Shown piece by piece: positions 1 through 6,736 of a DNA stretch of 8,997 nucleotides. Within the stretch, counting starts at the first letter, position 1; each line of letters starts with the position of its first letter. Origin of the DNA: CAYFIW01 sp964343265 (GTDB lineage: Bacteria; Chloroflexota; Dehalococcoidia; Lucifugimonadales; UBA826). Below the pieces are notes generated by a model, which was given only the letters and a program-made list of their open reading frames with translations, searched no databases and had not been told where the DNA came from. The stretch lies in the NCBI GenBank assembly GCA_964343265.1, contig CAYFIW010000056.1, positions 1 to 8,997 on the forward strand. The letters are read 5' to 3'. Position numbers and translations under genes: made by a program.

Positions 1-3000
1 GAAGTACCCGAAAAAACGAGGATTCCAAGTGAAGTCTTATTATCAGAATCAGAGGAACCTGTGTCGTAGGCACTATCCAGATCAGGTGTAGACGGTTTAC
101 TAGCCTCTGAATCAACAACTAAATTAGATGGTTCGGAATTCCCACTTATGTTACCTGCCTTATCAGTCGCTGAAGCGTAAATTGAGTAAGTGTTATCTTC
201 CAGGGTTCCCGTCGTGATAGTCCAGTTGCCAGAAGCATCAGCACTCCCAGATCCAACCAGCTTAGTTTTTGATGCATCTCGATATAATTTCACAGAAGAA
301 TTTGACTCTGCTGTACCCGAGAATGTGGGAGTCTGATCTGAAGTCAACTTATCGTCAACTGAAGACCCCGTATCACTCGTTGGATCCAAATGCGGTTTTG
401 ATGGCGCACTGATAGAAGAATCTATTGTCAGAGACAATGGAGAAGAATCATTACCTGTGTTACCTGCCTTGTCAGTCGCTCTGGCAACTATTTCATGAGC
501 ACCATCTGGCAATGGAGTAGAAGTAATCTTCCAAATTGCTGAAGACGAAACAGAAGCACTCCCAATTAGATCTATACCATTTACATAGAGCTTAACAGTT
601 GATCCCTTTTCAGCTGTCCCTTTTAACGCCGGAGTCGCAACAGAAGTAATATTGTCTGTATTTGATTCACCCTTGTCACTAGATGTCTCCAGATCAGGTT
701 TTGAAATAGTGGAAGGCCCTTTGGTGTCTACTTCCACTGAAAGTGCAGATGAAATCGGACTTTCATTACCGGCCAAATCTACTGATTTTATTTTTAACGG
801 ATGTATTCCATCAGATAATGAGGAGACTTCGTATGTCCAGTCACCCGTGTTATCTGACGTGGTTTCACCAATGAGTGCTTGGTCTCTGTAAATTTTTACA
901 GATGATCCAGCCTCTACATTTCCGGTCAACTTAAGATTGCCCTTAAAGGTGATATTGTCTACCTCAGATATACCACTATCAGATTCAGGCATTAGATCAG
1001 GAGCATTAGGCCTTGCGGGGGCCTTCCTGTCCACGGTAATAGTAAGAGCCGATGTTCCTCTACTTACGCTGCCGGCAATATTAGTAGCCTCTACCGATAT
1101 AGAATGTTTTCCTTCAGAAAGGTTAAATACATCTACAGACCAGTCCCCATTAGTATCTGCCTTGGTCGACCCAATTGAAATCGTATTATCCCTGAATAGT
1201 TTTATACTTGAGTTCGGTGAAGCCCTTCCAGTGAAAGAAAGCGTTTTCTCGGATGTTATGTCATCCATGTTAGAAAGACCGGTATCACTCTTCGTAGCAA
1301 GATTCAGTTCAGATGGAGCATCCGGTACCGATGCATCTATAGTGATTTTAAGAGATCTTGATGCTGTGCTGACGTTACCCGCTCTGTCAGTGGCTTTTGA
1401 GGTAATAGAATGAGGTCCGTCTTTTAAGACAGAAGATGTGATACTCCATGCTCCATCTTCACCAGATTTAGTAACACCCAGTGATATTGCTCCTGAACGG
1501 AATATTTCCACTGAAGAGAAAGGTTCGGCAGTACCTGTGAATGTAGGAGTCGTATCGGACGTCAAATTATCTGTGGTATCAACACCTGTATCACTTGCAG
1601 TATCCATATCCGGAACTGAAGGAGATTTAACAGACGAGTCAATCGTTACATTAATTGGCGATGAAGCACTACTCGAATTTCCTGCCTTATCAGTCCCACG
1701 GGCAGTGATGTTGTGGTCACCAGATGGCAACCTAGATGATTTGATTTCCCACTTTCCACTAGAACTCGCGTCAGTTGAACCAATGAGTGTTTTTCCCGCC
1801 CTATACAGCTTAACCTCAGAATTAGCTTCAGCCGTACCGACGAATGTTGGAGTTGTTAACGATGTAATGTTGTCAGAGTCTGATTCCCCAAGATCACTTG
1901 ATGCACTCATATCAGGAGATTCGGGTGCTGTGATGCTGGTGTCCACAGTTATTGAAAGACTTTTTGAAGCAACACTGTGATTACCTGCAACATCTACCAC
2001 TGTAACAGTAATCCTGTGAACTCCATCTTTTAATCCGTTGGATGTAAGAGTCCAATTACCTCTCGAATCAGTTGTTGCAGACCCAAGAACCGTGTCACCG
2101 TCGCGAAGAACGGTAACCACAGAATTCGCCTCTGTCCTTCCTTTAAAGTCAGGAGTTGTATCGGATGTTATGTCGTCGGTGGATGAAGAACCACTGTCAC
2201 TCTTGGTATCAAGATCGGGCGCATCTGGAGCAACGATCAAATTATCGATAGTTAATGAGAGTTTCTTAGAACCAGTCTTTTTATTACCTGCCGCATCAGT
2301 GGCCCTTACTGTGATTGAATAAGTACCTGATTTGAGTGTGTCCGACGTTATAGTCCAGGTACCATTGGGAGCCACAGTTCCACTACCTATCTTGATAGTT
2401 CCTCCTCTGAACAATTCAATCTTGGCACCCGACTGGCCTGTTCCAGTAAAGGTCGGAGTAGTGTCGGAGGTTATATCGTCTGTACTCGATGTTCCGCTAT
2501 CACTCTTTTCAGTTAAATCCAGTGCTGAAGGAGCAACAAGATCAGATCCTACAATCATAGTTAGAGGGTCCGACGAATTACTAACATTGCCCGCTTTGTC
2601 AGTCGCCCTCGCAGTAATAGCGTGTACGCCATCACCAATTCTCGATATTGTGATTTGCCAGTGTCCCCTGGAATCTGCCTCACCACTTCCTCCCATGACG
2701 TCACCAGAACTGAAAATCTCAACATATGCCCCTGGCTCCGCGATACCTTTAAAAGTTGGAGTTGAGTCAGAGGTCAGGTTGTCAGTCTGCGAGGTTCCAG
2801 TGTCACTGGAACTTGTAAGATCTGGCCTGGACGGAGAACTAATTGCCGAATCGATAGTGACGGTTAATGTTCCGGAACGTGAGCTTTGAACACCTGCCCG
2901 ACTTGTAGCTATAGCCGTTATGCCAAATTCACCGTCCGGTAGTCCTGAAGACTTCAATGACCATTCTCCAGATTTGTCAGATTCCACGACTCCCAGGGAA

Positions 3001-3137
3001 ATAGTTTTGTTCCTGAAGAGTTCAACCGACATGTTTGGTGGGGCAGTTCCCACAAAAACAGGAGATGGATTAGAAGTTATATTGTCAAATTTGGCAGAAC
3101 CAGTATCCGATTCGGCCGTAAGATCAGGTTTTGAAGG
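1..3137 (-). repeat. Tandem array of ~101-residue bacterial Ig-like domains (10 complete + 1 partial)
   Basis: Each unit follows the pattern PDL..xSDTG.S..DNITS.TTPTF.GTAE, then S.V.L/I, G.W.I...L.DG.H.IT..ATD.AGN and ends in L.(I/V)T(I/V)D. This matches Ig-like modules of large bacterial surface adhesins (Big/BapA type). The Asp of the SDTG motif is encoded at 3105, 2802, 2499, 2196, 1893, 1590, 1284, 978, 675, 372 and 63 (low coordinate of the codon). The spacings are therefore 303 bp five times, 306 twice, 303 twice, then 309. The 309 reflects a small insertion in unit 10 (around DASKTK). Units differ widely in sequence, so the array looks old and length-constrained rather than recently amplified. 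Unit 11 runs off the window. Such arrays usually form extended extracellular rods; the exact Pfam family cannot be fixed by eye. Confidence 0.9.
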
Positions 3138-6100
3138 AGGCTTTGGCTTTGAAGTATCTATCTTGGTGACGGAAATCACGTAATCCCCGAGACCCTCAGC
3201 TAGGGTAGTCGCAACAACTACGTATGTTCCGGGCGAACCGATTTCAAAGTCAGTAATGGAAGCATTCAGCTTTCCTCCTGAATCATCGTCCTCTTTTACA
3301 AGGAGCCCTTTCGGATTGATCAACTGTATATACGGATCGAGCTCGTTCCCTTCAGCATGGGTCATCGTGATCGATATCCTATCTCCTGCTGATGCCCTGA
3401 ACTTCCACTCATCCTTGTCCTGGGTAAAATCGATCACTCCCTTTTGCTCGGTATCTACTTTTATATCTCCGCCATCTGATTTTTCTTCTATAACTTCCTT
3501 AACTTTTTCAGTGGAAGTTGCAGATACAGATGTCTCTCCCTTGATTGAATCAGATGGTTCTGGGGTCGCAGTGACCCCGGGTTTAGTCACGTTGTTTTGA
3601 TCAACTTCAGGGTCTTTATCTGACTTTTCTTCCTCTATAACTTTCTCTTCAACAGGCTTGGGAGTCGGTACAGGGGTAGGTTCTGGTGTAGGTAAAGGTG
3701 TAGGTACCGGGGTGGGTAAAGGAGTGGGTTCCGGAGTTGCGACAGGCTGAGTAGCAGGCACCGGTTGTGAGGCCGGAGGTTGAGGCACAGATGGCAATTG
3801 AATATTGCTACGGTCTATCACTTCAACACTCGATTGCAGATTATCTATTCTGAGAGAGTGATTCCCAGCAGGAAGAGAGGTTCTAAAATTGAACGTTTTC
3901 GTCTCTGATGGACCCATAGAAATGGTTCTCGTGGAATCCACGCTGGAATTAACCCACAGAGATATGGTCTTTTCAACCTCTCTATCTCCGGTGTTTTTAA
4001 CCTGTACAGAGACATCAAAAGTTTCATTCTCATAAATGTCACCGGCACCGATGGTTAAACCGGTGACCTCAACAGATACAGGAACCGGGTTTTCTGAACC
4101 CGAAAGCGACCAGATCGAAAATCCGGATACCGGGACTGAAAAATAAGCAAACTCTTCGTCTTCTTTTATAAATTTTGCCACCACCGGTTGCCACCTCTGT
4201 AGCTCTTCACTGAAACGACTAAATTCAACGGACCATTTGTGCAGCTTGTATTGCTCAAACCACAGCTTATCCATTTCAAAAGTGACGTATGCCGATACTA
4301 TGTCCTCATTGGAAAATCCCGTGGAACTTACCTGGACGTACCTCTTGATAGTTCTTCCTTCCCTGTCATCAGGTATTGGAGGGCCAACGTCATTAATAGA
4401 TATACTTGAATTTTCATCAGAAGAAGAAAGCTTCGTAAGAACACCGCTGAAGTTCACGCCCGCGGCGTTAAGCGCTACATTGTTGATATTGGATGGAGTT
4501 TCAGTCCACCCTGCTCCCCCGGAAGTAGATTCTCCCACCTTCGGGGAAGATTCAGTCACCCATGCGGCAGAAGGAATCTTTTCTCCCAGCAATTTTAAGG
4601 ACTCAGCATCCTTCGAAAGTCCTTCAGAAAGCGCCGCAGTGATAGAAGTGGGATCAGATCGTGAGGCCTCTATCAGGGCGTTCCCAGTTGATTCAACGTT
4701 CCTTGTTACAGAACTTACCAGGGCCTGGCCAGTCACCGATGAGTTCTCAGAAGAAGCCTTGGCAAGTGCCATGCCCGTGGAAGTCGAATTCGCAGAAGCT
4801 GATTCTGCAATCATCCAACCCGTTAGCTGGGGTTCCTTTGCACCGGCACTGACGAGAACTTTACCCGTATTTCCAGGGTCAGCACTTGAAGATTCAGCCA
4901 GTACAGCTCCTGTCACCGCCATGTCTTTCCCGGCAGAACTTATGACTGCGGTTGCCGTGTTATCAGAATTTTCACCCGAAGCAGAAGCTATAACAGCACC
5001 CATCGCGGCGGCATTTTGGCTTCCCGCAGCCGCAATTACCGTGCCAATAGAATCTGCATCTATTGCGGCCGATTCAGAAATCAATTTGCCCGCAGCGTCT
5101 AAGTCTTTACCTGCTACTTCCACCATTGTTCTCGCGGTTGACTCGCTGTCCATTTCGGCCGCTTTAGCAAATGCATTGCTTGTAGATTTAACGTCCAGTG
5201 CGACCACTTTGGCAAGTAATTCAGCTGTCGCAGCAGGATTTTCCGAAGCAGAGCTTAGAAGTATCGAAGCTGCAGCGCCACTGTCTTTACTGGCCGCCTC
5301 GGAAAGCGCATTAGTAGCAGCTGTCATGTCAGTCTGACTCAATTGCAGCATTGCCTGTGCAGCAGCGGTTGGGTCCTGTTTAGTTGCCTCTATTAATCCC
5401 GCAGCAGCGTTTGAAGGATCAGAATTCGCAAGTTGGGACCATGCAGCAGGATCTACAGCCTGTACACCAGTCGCCAGACCAACAGTTGGAGCTCCTTCAC
5501 CTCTTGTGAAGATAAATATAGAAGCCACCACTATTACAAGTAGAAGCGATGCAACACCTCCTGCTGGAACAGCCCATTTCGGCAACGTGGTCTTACTCTT
5601 ACGAGATATAAGCCTGGTGGAAAGCTCCTTGGGCATGACCCTCGTCCTAACGGTCATCGCTGGGGCATCAGACACTAAATTGGACACTTCAGTAAGTGCT
5701 GCTATGAGATCTTCAGCGTTCTGATACCTGTCATCAGGATCTTTCTCTAGGGTCTTTAATATTATTGCCTCGAGTTCTTCGGGGCATTCTTCTACTGAAT
5801 CACGAATGGGTTTTGGGGTGTCATTGACGTGCCCATTGAATATTTCAAAAGTGCTCTTTCCTGAAAAGGGAACGGCCCCTGTCACCAGCTCGTACATGAG
5901 ACACCCGAGAGAGTATAGATCGCTTCTCGGATCTATATCGGCAACCTGGATCTGCTCGGGAGACATATACAGGGGAGTTCCGATAGTGGATCCGGTGCTC
6001 GTCATGGTCGACATGACTTCTGCAGCGGCTATGCCAAAGTCCGTTAGTTTTATTCCACCGTCTTCATTTATGAGGACGTTTGCTGGTTTAATATCCCGGT

Positions 6101-6482
6101 GCGTTATGCCATGAGAATGAGAAATGCCAAGTGCGGCAGAAAGTTCAAGTGCAATTGCCAAGACTCGTTGAATGGGTAATTTTCCGCCTCTTTCAAGTAT
6201 TCGACCGAGGTTCTCCGGAACAAATTCAGTCGCGATATAGTGGCGCCCATCTTCTTCACCCTGGTCAAAAACGGTGACAATGTTGGGGTGATTTACAGTA
6301 GCTAATATAGAGGCTTCACGGTGAAATCTTTCCAGGAATTCTCCGTCGCCCTGATTTGAAGCGAGTACTTTTACGGCAACAATCTGCCCGGAAGAAGGAT
6401 CATGAGCCCGATAAACGGTCCCCTGACCCCCTTGGCCTATTACTTCAAGTAACTGGTAGCCACCTATCTCATTTAGTTGCAT
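1..6482 (-). CDS. Giant membrane Ser/Thr protein kinase with adhesin-like ectodomain (3' end beyond window)
   Basis: Predicted receptor-type Hanks kinase that phosphorylates Ser/Thr on cytoplasmic proteins. The kinase domain spans residues 1-275: glycine loop GQGGQGTVY (16-24), ATP-site Lys38, alpha-C Glu56, catalytic HRDIKPAN (128-135), DFG (148-150) and GTPLYMSPE (168-176); all key residues are present. The activation loop is Ser/Thr-rich (158-169). A basic juxtamembrane stretch (279-302) precedes one hydrophobic helix (304-325), so the N-terminus should be cytoplasmic and the rest outside. Then come 15-residue repeats (355-624), a PGF-pre-PGF-like domain (712-795), a CARDB-like domain (799-889), a Pro-rich linker (897-943), a PPC domain (1012-1106) and Ig-like repeats from 1116 to the edge. 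There are no PASTA domains. The ATG at 6482 is fixed by an in-frame TAG at 6497-6495 with no other start between; no clear Shine-Dalgarno is visible. The frame is unbroken over 2,160 codons and the C-terminus is not seen. Kinase assignment is firm; an adhesion or sensing role is inference. Confidence 0.95.
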   Translation of the reverse strand, partial: MQLNEIGGYQLLEVIGQGGQGTVYRAHDPSSGQIVAVKVLASNQGDGEFLERFHREASILATVNHPNIVTVFDQGEEDGRHYIATEFVPENLGRILERGGKLPIQRVLAIALELSAALGISHSHGITHRDIKPANVLINEDGGIKLTDFGIAAAEVMSTMTSTGSTIGTPLYMSPEQIQVADIDPRSDLYSLGCLMYELVTGAVPFSGKSTFEIFNGHVNDTPKPIRDSVEECPEELEAIILKTLEKDPDDRYQNAEDLIAALTEVSNLVSDAPAMTVRTRVMPKELSTRLISRKSKTTLPKWAVPAGGVASLLLVIVVASIFIFTRGEGAPTVGLATGVQAVDPAAWSQLANSDPSNAAAGLIEATKQDPTAAAQAMLQLSQTDMTAATNALSEAASKDSGAAASILLSSASENPAATAELLAKVVALDVKSTSNAFAKAAEMDSESTARTMVEVAGKDLDAAGKLISESAAIDADSIGTVIAAAGSQNAAAMGAVIASASGENSDNTATAVISSAGKDMAVTGAVLAESSSADPGNTGKVLVSAGAKEPQLTGWMIAESASANSTSTGMALAKASSENSSVTGQALVSSVTRNVESTGNALIEASRSDPTSITAALSEGLSKDAESLKLLGEKIPSAAWVTESSPKVGESTSGGAGWTETPSNINNVALNAAGVNFSGVLTKLSSSDENSSISINDVGPPIPDDREGRTIKRYVQVSSTGFSNEDIVSAYVTFEMDKLWFEQYKLHKWSVEFSRFSEELQRWQPVVAKFIKEDEEFAYFSVPVSGFSIWSLSGSENPVPVSVEVTGLTIGAGDIYENETFDVSVQVKNTGDREVEKTISLWVNSSVDSTRTISMGPSETKTFNFRTSLPAGNHSLRIDNLQSSVEVIDRSNIQLPSVPQPPASQPVPATQPVATPEPTPLPTPVPTPLPTPEPTPVPTPKPVEEKVIEEEKSDKDPEVDQNNVTKPGVTATPEPSDSIKGETSVSATSTEKVKEVIEEKSDGGDIKVDTEQKGVIDFTQDKDEWKFRASAGDRISITMTHAEGNELDPYIQLINPKGLLVKEDDDSGGKLNASITDFEIGSPGTYVVVATTLAEGLGDYVISVTKIDTSKPKPPSKPDLTAESDTGSAKFDNITSNPSPVFVGTAPPNMSVELFRNKTISLGVVESDKSGEWSLKSSGLPDGEFGITAIATSRAGVQSSRSGTLTVTIDSAISSPSRPDLTSSSDTGTSQTDNLTSDSTPTFKGIAEPGAYVEIFSSGDVMGGSGEADSRGHWQITISRIGDGVHAITARATDKAGNVSNSSDPLTMIVGSDLVAPSALDLTEKSDSGTSSTDDITSDTTPTFTGTGQSGAKIELFRGGTIKIGSGTVAPNGTWTITSDTLKSGTYSITVRATDAAGNKKTGSKKLSLTIDNLIVAPDAPDLDTKSDSGSSSTDDITSDTTPDFKGRTEANSVVTVLRDGDTVLGSATTDSRGNWTLTSNGLKDGVHRITVTVVDVAGNHSVASKSLSITVDTSITAPESPDMSASSDLGESDSDNITSLTTPTFVGTAEANSEVKLYRAGKTLIGSTDASSSGKWEIKSSRLPSGDHNITARGTDKAGNSSSASSPINVTIDSSVKSPSVPDMDTASDTGVDTTDNLTSDTTPTFTGTAEPFSSVEIFRSGAISLGVTKSGEDGAWSITSSVLKDGPHSITSKATDRAGNVSTASRSLKITIDASVPDAPSELNLATKSDTGLSNMDDITSEKTLSFTGRASPNSSIKLFRDNTISIGSTKADTNGDWSVDVFNLSEGKHSISVEATNIAGSVSRGTSALTITVDRKAPARPNAPDLMPESDSGISEVDNITFKGNLKLTGNVEAGSSVKIYRDQALIGETTSDNTGDWTYEVSSLSDGIHPLKIKSVDLAGNESPISSALSVEVDTKGPSTISKPDLETSSDKGESNTDNITSVATPALKGTAEKGSTVKLYVNGIDLIGSASVSSSAIWKITSTPLPDGAHEIVARATDKAGNTGNDSSPLSLTIDSSISAPSKPHLDPTSDTGSSVDDKLTSDQTPTFSGTAESNSSVKLYRDASKTKLVGSGSADASGNWTITTGTLEDNTYSIYASATDKAGNISGNSEPSNLVVDSEASKPSTPDLDSAYDTGSSDSDNKTSLGILVFSGT
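3147..3449 (-). other. PPC (bacterial pre-peptidase C-terminal-like) domain within the giant kinase
   Basis: Residues about 1012-1106 carry the typical PPC signature: an IDF..DKDEWKF strand, AGDRI.I.M, the DPYIQL..P.G motif, the acidic DDDSGG turn, N.SITDFEI, then PGTYVVV and GDYVISV near the end. PPC domains are beta-sandwich modules attached to secreted enzymes and surface proteins and are thought to help secretion, localisation or ligand binding. Here it sits between the Pro-rich linker and the Ig-like array, in a predicted extracellular position. It is not next to a peptidase domain. Confidence 0.8.
3654..3734 (-). repeat. Pro-Thr-rich PTPxP tandem linker
   Basis: Residues 917-943 of the kinase are an uninterrupted run of TPEPTPLPTPVP-type units. 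At DNA level this is an imperfect 6/12-bp tandem repeat, seen on the plus strand as recurring ggtgtaggta/ggagtgggt. It is preceded by a Pro/Gln-rich stretch (897-916) and followed by a highly charged Glu/Lys/Ser segment (945-1011). Such segments act as stiff extracellular spacers or wall-spanning linkers. Being a short-unit repeat, its length may vary between strains. Confidence 0.85.
3816..4088 (-). other. CARDB-like domain within the giant kinase
   Basis: Residues about 799-889 (PVPVSVEVTGLTIG ... DIYENETFDVSVQVKNTGD ... SLWVNSS ... GPSETKTFNF ... LPAGNHSLRID) show the layout of CARDB/'cell adhesion related domain found in bacteria' beta-sandwiches: a VKNTG turn, a short S.WVN strand, a G.SETKTF strand and a final GNHSLRI strand. 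It directly follows the PGF-pre-PGF-like domain and precedes the Pro-rich linker. Recognition is by pattern only. Confidence 0.7.
4098..4349 (-). other. PGF-pre-PGF-like domain within the giant kinase
   Basis: Residues about 712-795: an IKRYVQV strand, IVSAYVTFEMDKLW, then KWSVEFSRF.EELQRWQPV, EFAYFSVPVSGFSIWSL. The order of aromatic-rich strand, 'V.F.R....W.P' and a closing 'Y...VPGFS.(F/W)(A/S)(I/L)' resembles the PGF-pre-PGF domain known mostly from archaeal surface proteins, where it lies before a PGF-CTERM sorting signal. Here no sorting signal follows; instead a CARDB-like domain comes next. The call rests on motif resemblance and needs a profile search. Confidence 0.65.
4611..5420 (-). 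repeat. 18 contiguous 15-residue (45-bp) repeats in the kinase ectodomain
   Basis: Residues 355-624 divide without a gap into 18 units of exactly 15 residues, for example DPGNTGKVLVSAGAK and NSTSTGMALAKASSE. In all 18, position 1 is Asp, Asn or Glu; position 6 is Ala, Gly, Ser or Thr; position 9 is a large hydrophobic (Leu, Ile, Met, Val or Phe). Position 5 is mainly Thr or Ala, position 2 often Pro or Ser, position 12 mostly small. A partial unit (344-354) precedes and a degenerate one (625 on) follows. An acidic/Asn cap with Pro next suggests a short helix starting in each unit, so a helical solenoid or stalk is possible; the fold is unknown to me. The block starts about 30 residues after the membrane helix. 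Confidence 0.9.
5508..5573 (-). other. Single transmembrane helix of the giant kinase
   Basis: Residues about 304-325 (AVPAGGVASLLLVVIVASIFIF) are the only long hydrophobic stretch in the visible protein. Basic residues lie on the N-terminal side (RTRV, TRLISRKSK), and an RGEG segment follows on the other. By the positive-inside rule the kinase domain is cytoplasmic and the repeats are exported. No cleavable signal peptide is present. Confidence 0.9.
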
Positions 6483-6493
6483 TGCAGGTACTA

Positions 6494-6569
6494 GCTAACG
6501 CCCACCATAACCCTATTTTTACTAACAAATATCAGGTAAAGACATACTCGGGGAAATGTCCCCGTTAGC
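6494..6569. repeat. 7-bp inverted repeat framing the kinase 5' leader
   Basis: GCTAACG (6494-6500) and CGTTAGC (6563-6569) are perfect inverted copies. One lies about 12 nt upstream of the kinase start codon, the other next to the G/C-rich hairpin, sharing two bases with it. If transcription starts upstream of 6569, the leader RNA could form either the long-range pairing or the local hairpin. This may be chance for a 7-bp match. Confidence 0.35.
6549..6564. promoter_or_regulatory. G/C-rich hairpin upstream of kinase
   Basis: CGGGGA-AATG-TCCCCG forms a perfect 6-bp stem with a 4-nt loop inside an otherwise A/T-rich region, 67 nt upstream of the kinase start. No T-tract follows on either strand, so it is not a typical intrinsic terminator. 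It could be an operator palindrome or a leader-RNA hairpin. Confidence 0.5.
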
Positions 6570-6613
6570 ACTCTATGTAATTTGACCACGTTCCTAGCCT
6601 TTATTCATTAGTA

Positions 6614-6640
6614 TTTCTACTTGAACTCAACAAGTAGAAA
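6614..6640. promoter_or_regulatory. Perfect 10-bp inverted repeat, candidate operator
   Basis: TTTCTACTTG (6614-6623) and CAAGTAGAAA (6631-6640) are exact inverted copies with a 7-bp spacer. The site is centred about 110 bp upstream of the regulator start and about 145 bp upstream of the kinase start. The sequence is not followed by a run of T on either strand, which argues against a terminator and for a dimer-binding operator. Binding by the adjacent response regulator is a guess. Confidence 0.55.
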
Positions 6641-6726
6641 CACCTCCCAATCAATTAACGTATCCACACTAGAAATTACTGTATCAACAGGGATATATTG
6701 TACTAGAGAATATCGCATAGATATAC

Positions 6727-6730
6727 GAGG
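6727..6730 (+). promoter_or_regulatory. Ribosome binding site supporting the TTG start of the response regulator
   Basis: GAGG lies 6 nt before the TTG at 6737. An in-frame TAG at 6704-6706 with no ATG or GTG before 6737 leaves TTG as the only start that gives the whole receiver domain. Confidence 0.7.
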
Positions 6731-6736
6731 TTTGAA

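Larger units (their letters stand above)
6483..6736. promoter_or_regulatory. Divergent intergenic control region between kinase and response regulator
   Basis: This 254-bp stretch is more A/T-rich than its flanks and holds no coding frame I can support. It must contain the start regions of both divergent genes. I see no convincing pair of consensus sigma-70 boxes. A weak candidate for the regulator is TTACTG (6676-6681) with a poor TACTAG (6701-6706) at a long spacing; for the kinase, TTTACC (complement of 6535-6540) with A/T-rich sequence downstream. The region also holds the inverted repeat and the hairpin listed separately. Confidence 0.6.

Noticed and set aside
3562..3578. Hairpin GGGGTC-GCAGT-GACCCC
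   Set aside because: It lies inside the coding sequence of the charged linker of the giant kinase with no T-run; most likely chance.
652..3600. Series of plus-strand open frames of 80-185 codons opposite the Ig-like array
   Set aside because: They lie antisense to the giant reading frame in the same relative phase, repeat with the 303-bp period, and their translations are low-complexity mirrors of the repeat sequence. The minus-strand frame has clear domain homology.
4237..5337. Plus-strand open frame of 366 codons
   Set aside because: It is the antisense shadow of the Ala/Ser-rich 15-residue repeats; its composition (Ala, Ser, Val, Pro) simply reflects their codons, and there is no recognisable domain.
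1..5420. Regular repeats as a CRISPR array or mobile element repeats
   Set aside because: The 303-bp and 45-bp periodicities are protein-coding, in frame, and diverged at DNA level; there are no identical short repeats with unique spacers and no transposase.
6614..6640. Inverted repeat as an intrinsic terminator
   Set aside because: The arms are A/T-rich and no run of T follows on either strand; no gene ends nearby, since both flanking genes start here.
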